From the NCBI GenBank assembly GCA_013813715.1, contig JACCRF010000121.1, positions 48,604 through 112,603 of the forward strand: a stretch of DNA of 64,000 nt. Reading direction: 5' to 3'. Below, piece after piece: positions 18,488-26,232 of the stretch. The notes beneath the pieces were generated by a model. The model had not been told where the DNA came from. It did not search any database and saw only the letters and a program-made list of their open reading frames with translations. The translations under genes were made by a program, and so were the position numbers. The number at the start of each line of letters is the position of its first letter. The stretch's first letter is position 1. Origin of the DNA: Gemmatimonadaceae bacterium (GTDB taxonomy: Bacteria > Gemmatimonadota > Gemmatimonadetes > Gemmatimonadales > Gemmatimonadaceae).

Positions 18488-19285
18488 TCACGAGCCCAGG
18501 GCAACAACCGGCGCCCTGTACTTCCACGATCCGCCGCCCCACGCCGCCGCCTCCTCGATGAACGCGTCGAAGAGCCTGCGCATCTTCGGCTCGGAGTCCG
18601 CCAGGTCCTCCGGATGCCACTGCACGCCCAGCACGAAGTCATCCTCGGCAGACTCGACGCCTTCGATCAGGCCGTCGGGCGCGAAGGCGTTCGCAATCAG
18701 GGTCGGCGCGAGTCGTTTGATGCCCTGATGGTGCATGCTGTTCACGAGGACGGTGTTCGTCCCGAGCACGCGGCTCAACCGCGTGTCCGCGACGATGTCT
18801 ACTGGATGTACCAGGTCCTGCCGCGTGTGCGCCCCCGCTTTGGGGAAATAGTCGTGCTTGATCGCGCCCGGATACTCCGAGCCCAAGTCCTGGTAGAGCG
18901 CACCGCCGGCTGCGACGGTAAGCAGCTGCGCGCCGCGGCACACTGCGAGGATCGGCTTCCGGTCCTTCATCGCCCACGCCGCGAGCGTGATCTCCGTCCG
19001 GTCACGGTCGGGATCTACGCGGCCGCAGGCGCTCGTCGGTGCCTCATCGTAGGCACCGGGATCGATGTCCACGCCGCCCGGAAGGAAGATGCCGTCCAGC
19101 CGGTCGTAGATCGCGCGGAGCGTCTCGGGATCGTCGATGAGCGGGACGATCCACGGGACGGCACCCGACGCCGTCAACGTGCGAACGTAGCGCTGCCTCA
19201 TGATCCAGCAGCGCGGCAGCTCGTCCGGAATTTCCTCGAGCGTCTGCGTCGTTATGCCAATGACCGGGCGGGTTGAGCCCATCAT
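18488..19285 (-). CDS. Class I glutamine amidotransferase-like hydrolase, peptidase C26 family
   Basis: A 265-residue protein of the gamma-glutamyl-gamma-aminobutyrate hydrolase (PuuD-like) type. It opens RPVIGITTQT, with LDGIFLPGGVDIDPGAYDEA, the nucleophile elbow PILAVCRGAQLLTVAAGG (Cys116), and the catalytic His-x-Glu pair in FVLGVQWHPEDL. Such enzymes cleave gamma-glutamyl amide bonds, for example removing a glutamyl group used as a temporary protecting group in polyamine breakdown. That fits a pathway with a GCS2 gamma-glutamyl-ligase-like enzyme next door. The start ATGATG overlaps the GCS2 stop by four bases. Confidence 0.9.
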   Translation of the reverse strand: MMGSTRPVIGITTQTLEEIPDELPRCWIMRQRYVRTLTASGAVPWIVPLIDDPETLRAIYDRLDGIFLPGGVDIDPGAYDEAPTSACGRVDPDRDRTEITLAAWAMKDRKPILAVCRGAQLLTVAAGGALYQDLGSEYPGAIKHDYFPKAGAHTRQDLVHPVDIVADTRLSRVLGTNTVLVNSMHHQGIKRLAPTLIANAFAPDGLIEGVESAEDDFVLGVQWHPEDLADSEPKMRRLFDAFIEEAAAWGGGSWKYRAPVVALGS

Positions 19286-20424
19286 GAGACGCCCATCTCC
19301 GGCGATATGACGCCCTCGGCGGTCTCTGCGACGATCTGATCCACGACTCTTTTCAAATCTCCGGTCTCCTTGAACGTCGCGAGCTGCCGGTCGGCGCTCG
19401 AGCCTTCTTCCATGATGCGGTAGGCGTACTCGACCTCCTTCCGCGTGCCGAGCTCATCCATCACGTCACCCAGGAACCACTCGATGAGCTCCTTGATGAG
19501 CACCGGAGCCGGGAGTTCCTGCTTCCTGCCGAAATCTATGAGCTTGCCCTTCAGGCCCCAACGAACGGCGCGCCATTTGTTCTCTTCGATGAGCTCGGAG
19601 CGGTACACCCGGAAGGACAGATTGTCGCGCCTCAGCCGCCACATCTTTGCCACTACCGCCTGCAGGATCGCGGCGACGCAAACCGCCTCGTCAACGCGCG
19701 TGCACACGTCGCAGTTCCGGAACTCGAGTGTCGGGTACTTGTAGTGCGGCCTGACGTCCCACCAGAGCTTCGACGCGTCGGGAATGCTCTTCGTCCGCAC
19801 GAGCGTGTCCACGAGGTCGAGATAGTCCGCGTTACTCGAGAATACCCGCGGCACGCCGCTGCGCGGGAAGTTCTTGAAAACGATGCTCCGGTAGGAGTGC
19901 AGTCCCGTATTGCGGCCAGCCCAGAACGGCGAGCTCGTGGACAGGCAGAGGATGTGGGGAAGCACGTATCGGGCCGCGTTCAGGCAGTCGATCCGGAACT
20001 CGGGATCTTCGATCCCGATGTGTACGTGGGTGCCGAAAATCAGCAGGCGGTGCGCCAGGTCCTGGAGCTCCTCCTTCACGCCGAGGTAGCGCTCCAGCGG
20101 CGTCACGTTCTGCTGCTGCCAGGAGGAAATTGGATGCGTGCCGGCGGCGGCGATGGTGAGCCCGTGCGTCGCCGCCGTCTCGATGATCGCGCGGCGCAGC
20201 TTCACCAGCTCGTCGCGCGCTTCCTGGATCGTGTTGCATACCCGCGTGCCGACCTCTACCTGGCACTGGTGCAGCTCCGGCTTTACGTCGCGCAGCAGCG
20301 GCAGGTCGGACTTCATGATCTTCTCGATTCCGTTCTTTAGCTCACGCGTCGCGGGATCGATGATCTGATACTCCTCCTCGATCCCGACCGTGAGAGAAGG
20401 AGCTCTTACCGCTGTCGACTTCAT
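19282..20424 (-). CDS. Carboxylate-amine ligase, GCS2 (YbdK-like) family
   Basis: A 380-residue enzyme of the glutamate-cysteine-ligase-2 fold. The N-terminal mark is LTVGIEEEYQIIDPATRELK (acidic metal-binding E-E-E), followed by LHQCQVEVGTRVC, LTIAAAGTHPISSWQQQ, FGTHVHIGIEDPEF (His pair) and LEFRNCDVCTRVDEAV. YbdK-type proteins show weak gamma-glutamyl-cysteine ligase activity, and their true substrates are largely unknown. Here it is embedded between the C26 hydrolase and a permuted ATP-grasp gene with 4-nt overlaps on both sides, so it is almost certainly one step of a shared pathway rather than general glutathione synthesis. Confidence 0.92.
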   Translation of the reverse strand: MKSTAVRAPSLTVGIEEEYQIIDPATRELKNGIEKIMKSDLPLLRDVKPELHQCQVEVGTRVCNTIQEARDELVKLRRAIIETAATHGLTIAAAGTHPISSWQQQNVTPLERYLGVKEELQDLAHRLLIFGTHVHIGIEDPEFRIDCLNAARYVLPHILCLSTSSPFWAGRNTGLHSYRSIVFKNFPRSGVPRVFSSNADYLDLVDTLVRTKSIPDASKLWWDVRPHYKYPTLEFRNCDVCTRVDEAVCVAAILQAVVAKMWRLRRDNLSFRVYRSELIEENKWRAVRWGLKGKLIDFGRKQELPAPVLIKELIEWFLGDVMDELGTRKEVEYAYRIMEEGSSADRQLATFKETGDLKRVVDQIVAETAEGVISPEMGVS

Positions 20425-21773
20425 CGCTTCTCCAGCAGCAGGGTGGGCACGTTGGAGCCGCCGCCGGCGGTCACGTTCAACAGCTCATCGGTGGAGATGC
20501 GCGTGAGACAGCCCTCCACGAAACGACCGTGTGACACGTAGGGCGCGGTGTCGAGGGAGCGGTTGTGGATGTCCACGCTCCCATCCATCCACGCTGCGAA
20601 GGGTTCCTCCGGGATCGCCACCCGCTGCTGCACGATGTAGGGCTCGTCGAGCGCGCCACGGATAGCGTCCTGCCATTTCTCGGCGGTGACAGTCCAACCG
20701 AGCACGATTCCGCGCCCGCCGTAGTCGTCATTCGGCTTGAGCACCAGCCGCTCGCGATTCTCGGCGATCCACGGCAGAAGGTCGATCGGCTTCCCTTCGA
20801 ATTCCGTGGAACGTTCCGCGACGACGCGCGTCCACGGAACGTGCATGGTGACCGCTCGCCGCTCAGTCTCGCTGAACAGCGCGACGTTGCGCTCGTCGCC
20901 AACGACGGCGAGGCTCGCCTTCTTGTGCAGGAGCTTGCAGCGGAAGGGATTCACCATGCACACCGCGCGTTCGCGTACCGCGCGCACCACGCCGTGGTCG
21001 AGGCCACACTCCTTTACCAGCTCGTCGATCAGAACCCGCTTGTAGATGAGTGTGACGTGCACGTCGCCGGCGAACAGCCTGCCGTTCCGATATTCCATCT
21101 CGCGCGGATCGGCGATTACGCATTCCAGTCCGTTCCGCTGAAAGAACTCGCGAAAGAGCACGAACTCGCTCCGCGTCGGAACGTCGGACCAATCCACGAT
21201 CGCGATGCGGGGGGCCACGCGGGAGCCGCTCCACTGCCGGTGCGCGTCGAGCAGCGCGTGCGCCACGCCCGGACCCGACGGCAGCGGCCAGCAGTTGTAC
21301 TCGCGCCTGAACTCCGCCAACACCGGGAGTGACAGAAACAGCTCGGAGAGTGCATCGCAGTACGCTGCACCTGCTGGCGTCTCGGCATTGTACTCGGTGA
21401 ACTTGAGGCCCCCACCGTCCGCTCCCTCGGCGAAGAAAGCGTCGAGACGAGAGGTGGGACTGGCGTCCCGGAAGCCGGGATCGTCGTGGATGAGTGACTC
21501 CTCCCAATCGAGCAGCCCGAACTGGGCGCGGAGTTCCTGGTCGGCCATCGCCGCCACGCGAGCCTTCTCGAGCGCGGACAGAATGAGCGCCGAACGTTCG
21601 GCGACCAGACGGTACTGCTCTGGCGTCAAAAAGCGCGGACGGAGTACGGAACACAGCGGGCGCCCACCGAACTCGAGGCCCTTCGCGAGGAGCTGGCGCT
21701 GGAACCAGTCGTGCGAATCCGCCGCGACCTCGGGTGTTAGCAGGTCGTGGTAGCGCTCGACCGCAGACCTCAC
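20421..21773 (-). CDS. ATP-grasp-like ligase, probably circularly permuted type
   Basis: A 450-residue protein with no signal or membrane segment. The C-terminal third holds the recognisable ATP-grasp features: [20 protein letters not shown] (ATP Lys and glycine-rich turn), [15 protein letters not shown], and the metal-binding end [20 protein letters not shown] followed by G-S-N-V-P-T. The N-terminal part includes [20 protein letters not shown], resembling the acidic E-x-N motif placed early in circularly permuted ATP-grasp proteins (glutathionylspermidine-synthase-like and COG2308 relatives). That order argues for a permuted fold. Expected to form an amide bond; partners unknown. It overlaps the neighbouring genes by four bases at each end. 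Confidence 0.8.
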   Translation of the reverse strand: MRSAVERYHDLLTPEVAADSHDWFQRQLLAKGLEFGGRPLCSVLRPRFLTPEQYRLVAERSALILSALEKARVAAMADQELRAQFGLLDWEESLIHDDPGFRDASPTSRLDAFFAEGADGGGLKFTEYNAETPAGAAYCDALSELFLSLPVLAEFRREYNCWPLPSGPGVAHALLDAHRQWSGSRVAPRIAIVDWSDVPTRSEFVLFREFFQRNGLECVIADPREMEYRNGRLFAGDVHVTLIYKRVLIDELVKECGLDHGVVRAVRERAVCMVNPFRCKLLHKKASLAVVGDERNVALFSETERRAVTMHVPWTRVVAERSTEFEGKPIDLLPWIAENRERLVLKPNDDYGGRGIVLGWTVTAEKWQDAIRGALDEPYIVQQRVAIPEEPFAAWMDGSVDIHNRSLDTAPYVSHGRFVEGCLTRISTDELLNVTAGGGSNVPTLLLEKR

Positions 21774-22693
21774 CCCCGCACCGTTGCGAACTTTGCCGGC
21801 TGCGGCGGCGTACGCGGTGCCTGCGCCATGCGGATGGCCATGTCGGCCATGTGCTGCACAGTCCAGTCGAAGAAGGGCCGCGTAAGTGAGTTAATGTCCA
21901 TGTCGGGCGCGGGGTTCATGAAGTCGATGGCGTACGGCACATCGCCGCGCACCGCGAACTCCACGCTGTTCATGTCGTAGCCGAGCGCGCGCACCAGCTT
22001 CAGCGCGTCGTCGATAATCCGCTTCCTGAGCGGGGGAGACAGGTAGCTGTCGTCGTCGATGTAGCGACGGGCTTTCGGGTCGTACTGCATTGGAAGCACA
22101 TCTTCCTGGCCGAGGCAGAGACAGCGAATGTATTTGTCCCACTCGATGAACTCCTGCAGGACCATTGTGAGAAGTCCGCTTTCGTTGTAGTCCCGCATTA
22201 CATCCTCGAGCGAGTGGCAGATGTATACGTCGCGCCATCCGCCACCGTGCGCATCCTTGAGCACGCAGGGGAGCCCCACGTACTCGATCGCGCCCTTCCA
22301 ATCAATCGGATACTTGAGGTTACGAAGACTTTCCGAGTGTGAGATGGTGGGGATGTAGTCCTTGTTGGGGAGCACGACTGTCTTGGGACTCGCCACGCCG
22401 AGGACGGTTGCCAGCGACGCGTCGAAGAACTTGTCGTCGGCCGACCACATGAACGGATTGTTGACCACCTTGGTGCCGAGGAGCGAGGCGTGCTTGAGAT
22501 ATGCGCGGTAGAAGCCCACCTCGTGCGAGATGCGATCAATGATGACGGCGTATTCGCCCGGTACGCCCATGCGCGTGATGTCCAGGGACACGTACTCGGC
22601 GACAACTCCAGTCTGGCGGCGGTTCACTTCCTCGATGAACGCCGGAGGGAATGACCACTCCCGCCCGACAAGGAGGCCGATTTTCTGTTCCAT
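21770..22693 (-). CDS. RimK-like ATP-grasp ligase, first gene of the amide-ligase operon
   Basis: A 307-residue ATP-grasp protein. It begins MEQKIGLLVGREWSFPPAFI, with the ATP-binding Lys strand GLPCVLKDAHGGGWRDVYIC, the hinge MVLQEFIEWDKYIRCLCLGQ and the Mg-binding strand VPYAIDFMNPAPDMDINSLT (D-F-M-N-P). The size and the N-P ending are typical of RimK/LysX-like enzymes that add amino acids to a free carboxylate. First of eight codirectional genes; the 206-nt gap upstream would hold the operon promoter, though I see no strong -35/-10 pair. Ends with a 4-nt overlap onto the permuted ATP-grasp gene. Confidence 0.88.
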   Translation of the reverse strand: MEQKIGLLVGREWSFPPAFIEEVNRRQTGVVAEYVSLDITRMGVPGEYAVIIDRISHEVGFYRAYLKHASLLGTKVVNNPFMWSADDKFFDASLATVLGVASPKTVVLPNKDYIPTISHSESLRNLKYPIDWKGAIEYVGLPCVLKDAHGGGWRDVYICHSLEDVMRDYNESGLLTMVLQEFIEWDKYIRCLCLGQEDVLPMQYDPKARRYIDDDSYLSPPLRKRIIDDALKLVRALGYDMNSVEFAVRGDVPYAIDFMNPAPDMDINSLTRPFFDWTVQHMADMAIRMAQAPRTPPQPAKFATVRG

Positions 22694-22899
22694 GTGGTGC
22701 GTGCTCCGTAGTGGGCTGGAACAACTTAACGCGGGCGTGGCGGGGGCGCTTTGCGTATCAGTCCGCTATGTTGCGCGGCTCCGAATCCGTTGTCCGGAAC
22801 AACGCCAGCTGACGCTGCGGCATGTGTCACGCACCAATAATTTCGTTAAGGCCTTCGAGGGCCTGGGCCGCTTCTTCGGCGATTTCAAGGGCGCCATTG

Positions 22900-23607
22900 T
22901 CATGCGGCAGGGGTCGGCGACGATGGGAGCGCGTCAACGCGCCACAGGCCGAGGCTCTTATCGGCAAATAGGCCGTCCGCCTCCGTGCACTCCTCCGCCA
23001 GCACCTCATGGGGCGGCGGCCAATGGAAGGGCGCCGCTTCAAGATTCAGCGGTCGCCAATCGCCCGTCATGATATCGTCATTCACATGCTGCTCGGGGAA
23101 TGTCGTCGTCAGCAAGTACGTCGGGCGAGCGGCGTGGATGTTCGCGATCGCCCGCGTGATATCCGAGAAGGAGAGATGCACGAAACAATCACGGCAGAGC
23201 AAAAGGTCAACCACCGGCAACGGTGACGTCATCAGGTTGAGCACGCGGAACTCGCGGCCCGGCTGCGCGTAGCGGCCGGTATTCGCGTCGACGAGTTCGG
23301 GCAGAAGGTCGGCGCCGATGTACTGAGTGGAGCCGAGATCGATGGTCGCCATCCAATGGAAGTCGCCGCACGGCAGGTCGAGCAGGTTGCGGACGCCGAG
23401 CTGCCGGCACAGCGCGGGCAGAAAGCGGCGGATCGCTGCCGTCTGGTCAAGACTGGCTCCCGGGCCCGACTTGGACTCCGGCCCTGTCCAGAGGTTGGCC
23501 GCATACGCGTGTCGAAAGGCGGCGATCGGTGGGAGACGGTCTCCCGCCGCAGCACGCCGAGCGAAGAAATCCGGATCGAATGGTAATTCGTAGCGTCGGT
23601 TCTGCAT
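22900..23607 (-). CDS. Class I SAM-dependent methyltransferase
   Basis: A 235-residue soluble protein. Motif I is NLLDLPCGDFHWMATIDLGS (D-x-P-C-G-D variant of D-x-G-x-G), motif II is YIGADLLPELV, and the motif IV/post-I region is VDLLLCRDCFVHLSFSDITR. The family methylates small molecules or proteins; the target is unknown. It lies 206 bases upstream of, and in the same direction as, the amide-ligase operon, so participation in that pathway is possible but not shown. Starts at an ATG with no strong ribosome site. Confidence 0.82.
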   Translation of the reverse strand: MQNRRYELPFDPDFFARRAAAGDRLPPIAAFRHAYAANLWTGPESKSGPGASLDQTAAIRRFLPALCRQLGVRNLLDLPCGDFHWMATIDLGSTQYIGADLLPELVDANTGRYAQPGREFRVLNLMTSPLPVVDLLLCRDCFVHLSFSDITRAIANIHAARPTYLLTTTFPEQHVNDDIMTGDWRPLNLEAAPFHWPPPHEVLAEECTEADGLFADKSLGLWRVDALPSSPTPAA

Positions 23608-23677
23608 TCACTGCTTCAGTAGTTCCTGCCGCACAACACCCGAGTTAAGCCACGAGCGTTAGAACTTATGCGTGGGT

Positions 23678-23989
23678 TTACGGCGTGTCCTCGCCTCCGA
23701 CCTCCTCCGGATTCAGCTCTTGCCGTCCATGCCGAATCGTCAGGACGGTTACTCGCTGCGAATCGATACGATAGACGATTCGATACGGTGGATGCGGCAA
23801 TTGGCGGACCTCCGGCCGCGCGAACCCCGGGTCCATTCGGCCAGACTCTGGATGCATGCGCAATGTTGTGACTCGCTCGAACACCGTCCGCATCCATCGT
23901 TCCGCGGCGGCTGGCCGATCGGCGGCAATCACACGAGCGATCTCTTCTACGCGCTCGAGCGCCAATGGCGACCAGACAATTCGCACCAC
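23678..23989 (-). CDS. Type II toxin, RelE/ParE superfamily
   Basis: A 103-residue small basic protein. The N-terminal VVRIVWSPLALERVEEIARV helix-turn and the C-terminal beta-sheet QLPHPPYRIVYRIDSQRVTV followed by LTIRHGRQ are diagnostic of ParE/RelE-fold toxins. ParE members poison gyrase and RelE members cut mRNA at the ribosome; the RHGRQ ending looks more ParE-like, but sequence alone cannot decide. It lies 24 bases downstream of its antitoxin gene and starts at GTG (23989, with a second GTG at 23986). Expressed from the antitoxin promoter. Confidence 0.88.
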   Translation of the reverse strand: MVRIVWSPLALERVEEIARVIAADRPAAAERWMRTVFERVTTLRMHPESGRMDPGFARPEVRQLPHPPYRIVYRIDSQRVTVLTIRHGRQELNPEEVGGEDTP

Positions 23990-24013
23990 GCAGAACCGTA
24001 AGCCGAGCGCTGA

Positions 24014-24322
24014 TCAGGCGCTGCGCCGCCGCGACCCCGTTGCGCCCCGCAGCCGAGATCTGACCAAGGCGAGGGCCTTGCCATGCGCGACGCCTTGCCC
24101 CGCGGCGATCTGCGCCTCTGCGGTTCGGACGTCCTCGGCCAGTTCTGCGCGCTCGATGAGCGCTTCATACGCCTCAACGGCGAGGAGAATCGCCGCACTC
24201 CGGCCATGTTGCGTCAAGACGAGCGGGCGCCTGGTGACTTGAACTTGTTCGACGAATGTCGCCACGTTCGCGCGGAACTCGGAAAGTGGGCGAATATCCT
24301 GGCTGGGACGACCTTTGGGCAT
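24014..24322 (-). CDS. Type II antitoxin, Phd/YefM family
   Basis: A 102-residue protein with the Phd/YefM N-terminal DNA-binding module: IRPLSEFRANVATFVEQVQV, RRPLVLTQHGRSAAILLAVE and AYEALIERAELAEDVRTAEA. The C-terminal third is the disordered, Arg-rich toxin-neutralising tail. YefM proteins bind their own promoter, and a matching operator lies 19-36 bases upstream of the ATG. It forms a two-gene unit with the ParE-like toxin gene downstream. Confidence 0.9.
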   Translation of the reverse strand: MPKGRPSQDIRPLSEFRANVATFVEQVQVTRRPLVLTQHGRSAAILLAVEAYEALIERAELAEDVRTAEAQIAAGQGVAHGKALALVRSRLRGATGSRRRSA

Positions 24323-24340
24323 GGCACCTCAAAAAAGACT

Positions 24341-24358
24341 TGTACAGAATAATGTACA
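24341..24358 (-). promoter_or_regulatory. YefM-type operator: two TGTACA cores 12 bp apart
   Basis: TGTACAGAATAATGTACA lies just upstream of the antitoxin start. TGTACA is itself palindromic, and the two copies are 12 bp centre to centre, the core and spacing described for the E. coli yefM-yoeB operator. AT-rich sequence between and beside the copies could hold the -10 element. Autoregulation of the toxin-antitoxin pair is inferred. Confidence 0.75.
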
Positions 24359-24469
24359 GGCGGCATCAAAGACTGTCCAGATCGAGTAAGACCAGTTCCG
24401 GCTGTCTGTCGCCTGAGCTCACCTGCAAGGAAGTCAAGTAAGGCGCGGCGCAATCCACCGGCGGGTGAG

Positions 24470-24521
24470 ATTCTCACGAGCTTGATCCACTTTGACTCGT
24501 TATTCTCACCAGCTTGATGCA
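24470..24521. repeat. Tandem direct repeat, 20 nt, period 32
   Basis: ATTCTCACGAGCTTGATCCA (24470-24489) and ATTCTCACCAGCTTGATGCA (24502-24521) agree at 18 of 20 positions. The first copy overlaps a near-palindrome GTGAGATTCTCAC (24465-24477). The pair lies between the toxin-antitoxin operator and the imuB stop codon. Role unknown; it could be the edge of a lost insertion or a protein-binding site. Confidence 0.5.
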
Positions 24522-24548
24522 ATCCTGGCCGAGCGCGCGCCAGCTGCG

Positions 24549-25865
24549 TCAGTCCCACCATCCGTGCATGTACCACTCGTCTCCCCGCGCCTGGCGGAAT
24601 ATCCAGACGAGCGTTCCCTCTCTTGTCACACAGCGGAAATACTCACGCGCATACGCGCCGCTCTCCTCCCACTGGCCACCCGACACGCGATCCGGTCCAG
24701 CGGCGGAATCGAGCAGCACCCATGAATCCGTATCGCGATACTCCACCGGCAGCTCGTGATCGCGGCGCGGTGCTGTCTTGACGAGAATCCGCCGCGGTTC
24801 CGTGAGCAATTGCAGCGTGAGCCGCGGATCGACGGGCGATTCCCTCACCATGTGAGCGCGCGCCGCGTGCGCCGGCTCCTGCGTCATCCAGTTGGTGCGT
24901 CGCTCGAGCAGCGGATGCCTGCTGTTGTCGGGGACGACGATCACCGCGCCCTGGTCGTCGAGGAGTTGCGCGACTGTTTCTTCGGTCGCCCGCGCGGTGG
25001 CGAACCCGCGGTCGAACATGTCGCCCTGCCGCTCGACTTCGCCGGTGACCGACTCGACGCGCAGCAGAACTCCAGTAACCGCGTTGAGCAACTGAATGCG
25101 GTCGAGGTGCGTGCGGATGAGACGCATCCACGCCTTGCGGCTCGCCGTCGAGCGCGAAGGACGCACGAGATGCTCGAACAAGCTCCTGTTGGCGAGCGAG
25201 AACACGAGCGTCATCTCCCGCGCACACTGGCCGCGCGCGGTGAGCGCGCTGGAGACGTTGTCCACGAGGGCGTTGATGACGAACACGAGACGCTCGGGGT
25301 CGGTGAGCGCGTAGTCCACCCAGTCGAGTGACGACTCGGGGAGCGAGCGCGGCATCGCGGCGAAGATGAGCCTGCGATCGTCGGCACGCGAAAGCCGCCA
25401 TAGATGAACTCCCTCCGCCCCGAACCGAACCTCGACGGCCTCCTGCTCTAGCCGGGCGAGGTCGCCGCACTTCTCGATCCCCACACCGTCGAAGAGATTT
25501 CGAAGCGGCGGCGACGGAGCGAGGACATCGATGCTGTGTTCGGCCAGAAATCCCCGGTCGTCGCCGGGCAAGACCATGGTTATGGTATTGCCGGACACCG
25601 GTTCGGGCCCTGGATGACGGGCCGCTACTTCCGCTGCAACAGGGATTAAAGCAAGGCCAACTTGCGCCTTCATGGCGCCTTTGTGTTTTAGTTCTGTCAG
25701 TATGTCATCGGCGATAATCTCCACCGGGAGACTTTTCCCATCGGCCCAGATCTGACCTCGAATCGCGTCCACGGCCACGCGCGGCACTATCCTGAGGACT
25801 GTCGTCGCCAGAGAATCCAAGGGGCTTGCTGCCCAGCCAGGGCTCCAGATGCAGATGAATGTCAT
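24549..25865 (-). CDS. imuB: ImuB-like Y-family polymerase paralogue (mutasome subunit)
   Basis: A 438-residue Y-family-like protein. It lacks the catalytic carboxylates of active polymerases: the start reads MTFICIWSPGWAASPLDSLA instead of the usual D-x-D-x-F-F pattern, as expected for ImuB, which acts as a scaffold linking ImuA, DnaE2 and the beta clamp rather than as a polymerase. The middle keeps family features (LRNLFDGVGIEKCGDLARLE, palm/thumb-like; LVDNVSSALTARGQCAREMT, little-finger-like). The C-terminus (GDEWYMHGWWD) resembles the usual ImuB ending. It stands alone, 3.2 kb from imuA and 23 kb from dnaE2, instead of in the common imuA-imuB-dnaE2 operon. Preceded by the shared TTCGG-N6-TTCGG box. 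Confidence 0.87.
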   Translation of the reverse strand: MTFICIWSPGWAASPLDSLATTVLRIVPRVAVDAIRGQIWADGKSLPVEIIADDILTELKHKGAMKAQVGLALIPVAAEVAARHPGPEPVSGNTITMVLPGDDRGFLAEHSIDVLAPSPPLRNLFDGVGIEKCGDLARLEQEAVEVRFGAEGVHLWRLSRADDRRLIFAAMPRSLPESSLDWVDYALTDPERLVFVINALVDNVSSALTARGQCAREMTLVFSLANRSLFEHLVRPSRSTASRKAWMRLIRTHLDRIQLLNAVTGVLLRVESVTGEVERQGDMFDRGFATARATEETVAQLLDDQGAVIVVPDNSRHPLLERRTNWMTQEPAHAARAHMVRESPVDPRLTLQLLTEPRRILVKTAPRRDHELPVEYRDTDSWVLLDSAAGPDRVSGGQWEESGAYAREYFRCVTREGTLVWIFRQARGDEWYMHGWWD

Positions 25866-25887
25866 GAGATCGGGCCATCAATTTAGC

Positions 25888-25904
25888 CCGAACAAAAGCC
25901 GAAA
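25888..25904 (-). promoter_or_regulatory. SOS-type box upstream of imuB (TTCGG-N6-TTCGG)
   Basis: On the minus strand the sequence reads TTTCGGCTTTTGTTCGG, a direct repeat of TTCGG with an 11-bp period ending 22 nt before the imuB ATG. It fits the form TTTC-N7-GTTC, close to the GTTC-N7-GTTC LexA box of alphaproteobacteria. TAAATT follows two bases later and could be the -10. The same repeat precedes imuA and dnaE2. Confidence 0.65.
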
Positions 25905-26000
25905 ACAACACCATCCTATAACACCGTCCCAGTAGTGGTCAGGTCGGCCGGCCAAGCTGGGGACGGATACTCACAACAGCACTCGCCAGCAGCGAGAGCC

Positions 26001-26145
26001 TTGAAGCCTGAGCCACAAAGGCTCACGGCGATTCCGACCTTTCAGGACAGTTCCGCGACCCCGGCTAACGCCCGCTGTTCCCTTTCCCACGCTGGAACGG
26101 TCGGGGTCGGTTGCGGCTATGAAGCTCGAGCTACAAAGCTCCCGC
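26001..26145. repeat. Two related small hairpins in the gap before the DUF1906 gene
   Basis: TTGAAGCCTGAGCCACAAAG (26001-26020) continuing GCTC, and ATGAAGCTCGAGCTACAAAG (26119-26138) continuing CTC, are two copies of one short element about 118 nt apart. Each folds as GAGCC-acaaa-GGCTC or GAGCT-acaa-AGCTC; the C-to-T change in one arm is matched by G-to-A in the other, so pairing is kept. CGACCCCG (about 26057) and CGGGGTCG (about 26101) between them can also pair. The 25905-26232 stretch holds no convincing gene and may be a structured leader or RNA. Confidence 0.45.
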
Positions 26146-26232
26146 TACGGGCGTATGCAGTTCTGGAGCAGGAAAATCGCGGCGACCGCGTCCAGTTCGC
26201 GCCAGCAGGGGTAACATAGGACAACGACCTTT

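Noticed and set aside
19282..20424. GCS2 gene as a normal glutathione-pathway gshA
   Set aside because: Residue patterns are of the YbdK type and the gene is locked in an ATP-grasp/C26/esterase operon, so a general glutathione role is less likely.
25935..26219. Plus-strand 94-codon frame in the gap before the DUF1906 gene
   Set aside because: Composition unlike neighbouring proteins, no ribosome site, and the DNA is better explained by paired hairpins.
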